This document shows positions 12,323 through 12,724 of a stretch of 12,724 bases of DNA, in pieces; the first letter of the stretch is position 1, and every line of letters begins with the position of its first letter. The DNA is from Anaerolineae bacterium. Lineage in GTDB: Bacteria; Chloroflexota; Anaerolineae; J102. A program made the position numbers and the translations under genes. The notes below the pieces were generated by a model that was not told where the DNA came from, searched no databases, and saw nothing but the letters and a program-made list of their open reading frames with translations. Location: NCBI GenBank assembly GCA_026985975.1, contig JALSPL010000232.1:1-12724 (forward strand). The letters run 5' to 3'.

Positions 12323-12724
12323 ATGGAAGCGTTGAAGAATCGTTATCATTTTCTCTTTCGTTCCACCAAGGGGCTGGTTTTGGTGGCCATTGCCCTCATT
12401 GCCCTGGAGACGGTGTTTTTCGGGATGTTATCGGGGCCCATGGCGGAGTGGGGCATTCGGGATGCGTGGGTGAAGTTTACCGGCATGCAATTGCTGCCCA
12501 TGGAACGGGAGGGCCGCATCATCATGCTGTATCACACCATCGCTATGGCGGTGGTGGCCATCGAAGCCTATTTCATCACCGGCCTGGTGAAGATGCAGGA
12601 GCGTCAGCGCACCAACATCAACGCCACCATCACCGTGGGCTATATCACATCCATGATCTTCGGCATGTGGTTCGCCTATTTCGGCCATAACTACATCTGG
12701 CACGGGCTATTCATCTTTGGGCAG
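12323..12724 (+). CDS. Polytopic membrane protein with histidines, N-terminal part (unnamed)
   Basis: The ATG at 12323 has GGAGG four bases upstream. The 134 residues seen have no stop, so the gene continues past the window. Membrane segments lie at about 17-37, 67-89, 101-121 and from 126 on. H71 (MLYHTIAMAVV), H122 and H127 (FGHNYIWHGLFIFGQ) sit in or beside helices, and their spacing suits heme or metal ligation. The start RYHFLFRSTKGLVLVAIAL and the motif EREGRIIMLYHT look family-specific; I recall long multi-pass proteins like this in Chloroflexota, without an assigned function. A distant tie to heme-copper oxidase-type proteins is possible but unproven. Control by the upstream Crp/Fnr protein is likely from the site at 12154-12167. 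Confidence 0.85.
   Translation, partial: MEALKNRYHFLFRSTKGLVLVAIALIALETVFFGMLSGPMAEWGIRDAWVKFTGMQLLPMEREGRIIMLYHTIAMAVVAIEAYFITGLVKMQERQRTNINATITVGYITSMIFGMWFAYFGHNYIWHGLFIFGQ

Noticed and set aside
12130..12690. Plus-strand frame of 186 codons over the 12323 gene
   Set aside because: It starts upstream of the promoter and lacks protein-like sequence (His/Gly-rich shadow). The frame from 12323 has a ribosome site and membrane helices.

Overview
The window looks like part of a chromosome from a Chloroflexota bacterium, probably of the Anaerolineae/Caldilineae kind. This rests on gene content and protein style (large secreted VWA protein, DUF2202 lipoprotein, NarL-type two-component pair with a multi-pass sensor, group III-like phosphofructokinase, unnamed His-containing membrane proteins), on high GC, and on short AG-rich ribosome binding sites. 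It is an inference; there is no rRNA or other marker gene here.

Layout, left to right. (1) 2-2395 (+): 3' part of a secreted protein with calcium-binding repeats, a von Willebrand A domain and a Rossmann/GATase-like C-terminus. (2) 2396-3206: a decayed zone with a large GACGAA palindrome, a strong hairpin, and on the minus strand a broken gene. The broken gene carries an in-frame TAA and runs in frame into a 45-residue RarD-like (EamA transporter) tail. (3) 3207-4160 (-): DUF2202 ferritin-like lipoprotein with a Gly/His/Gln tail; upstream, 11-bp-periodic GGAGA repeats overlap a promoter with no good -35. (4) 4480-5410 (+): two membrane proteins in an apparent operon, closed by a clear terminator. 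(5) 5508-7587 (-): sensor kinase and NarL/FixJ response regulator, overlapping genes behind a strong promoter. (6) 7936-9195 (-): glutamate dehydrogenase. (7) 9334-10995 (-): phosphofructokinase with PPi-type motifs, then a NUDIX hydrolase whose ATG abuts the pfk terminator. (8) 10996-11406: a gap rich in palindromes, including a ~140-bp inverted-repeat element. (9) 11407-12120 (+): Crp/Fnr-family regulator. (10) 12154-12322: a perfect FNR-type palindrome placed at -41.5 from a predicted start, then two leader hairpins. (11) 12323-12724 (+): start of a polytopic membrane protein with several histidines, cut by the window end.

How the parts may work together. The clearest regulatory logic is at the right end: the Crp/Fnr regulator lies just upstream of, and probably controls, the membrane protein at 12323. 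The two-component pair and the operon at 4480-5410 converge on a shared terminator. The membrane proteins at 4480, 5075 and 12323 have no name I can give; their histidines near membrane segments make heme or metal binding, and hence a role in electron transfer, plausible but unproven. Glutamate dehydrogenase, phosphofructokinase and NUDIX hydrolase are ordinary metabolism. I found no CRISPR array, intact transposon, tRNA or rRNA, and no defence or biosynthetic cluster. The less explained parts are the regulatory palindromes, the mosaic pseudogene and the unnamed membrane proteins.
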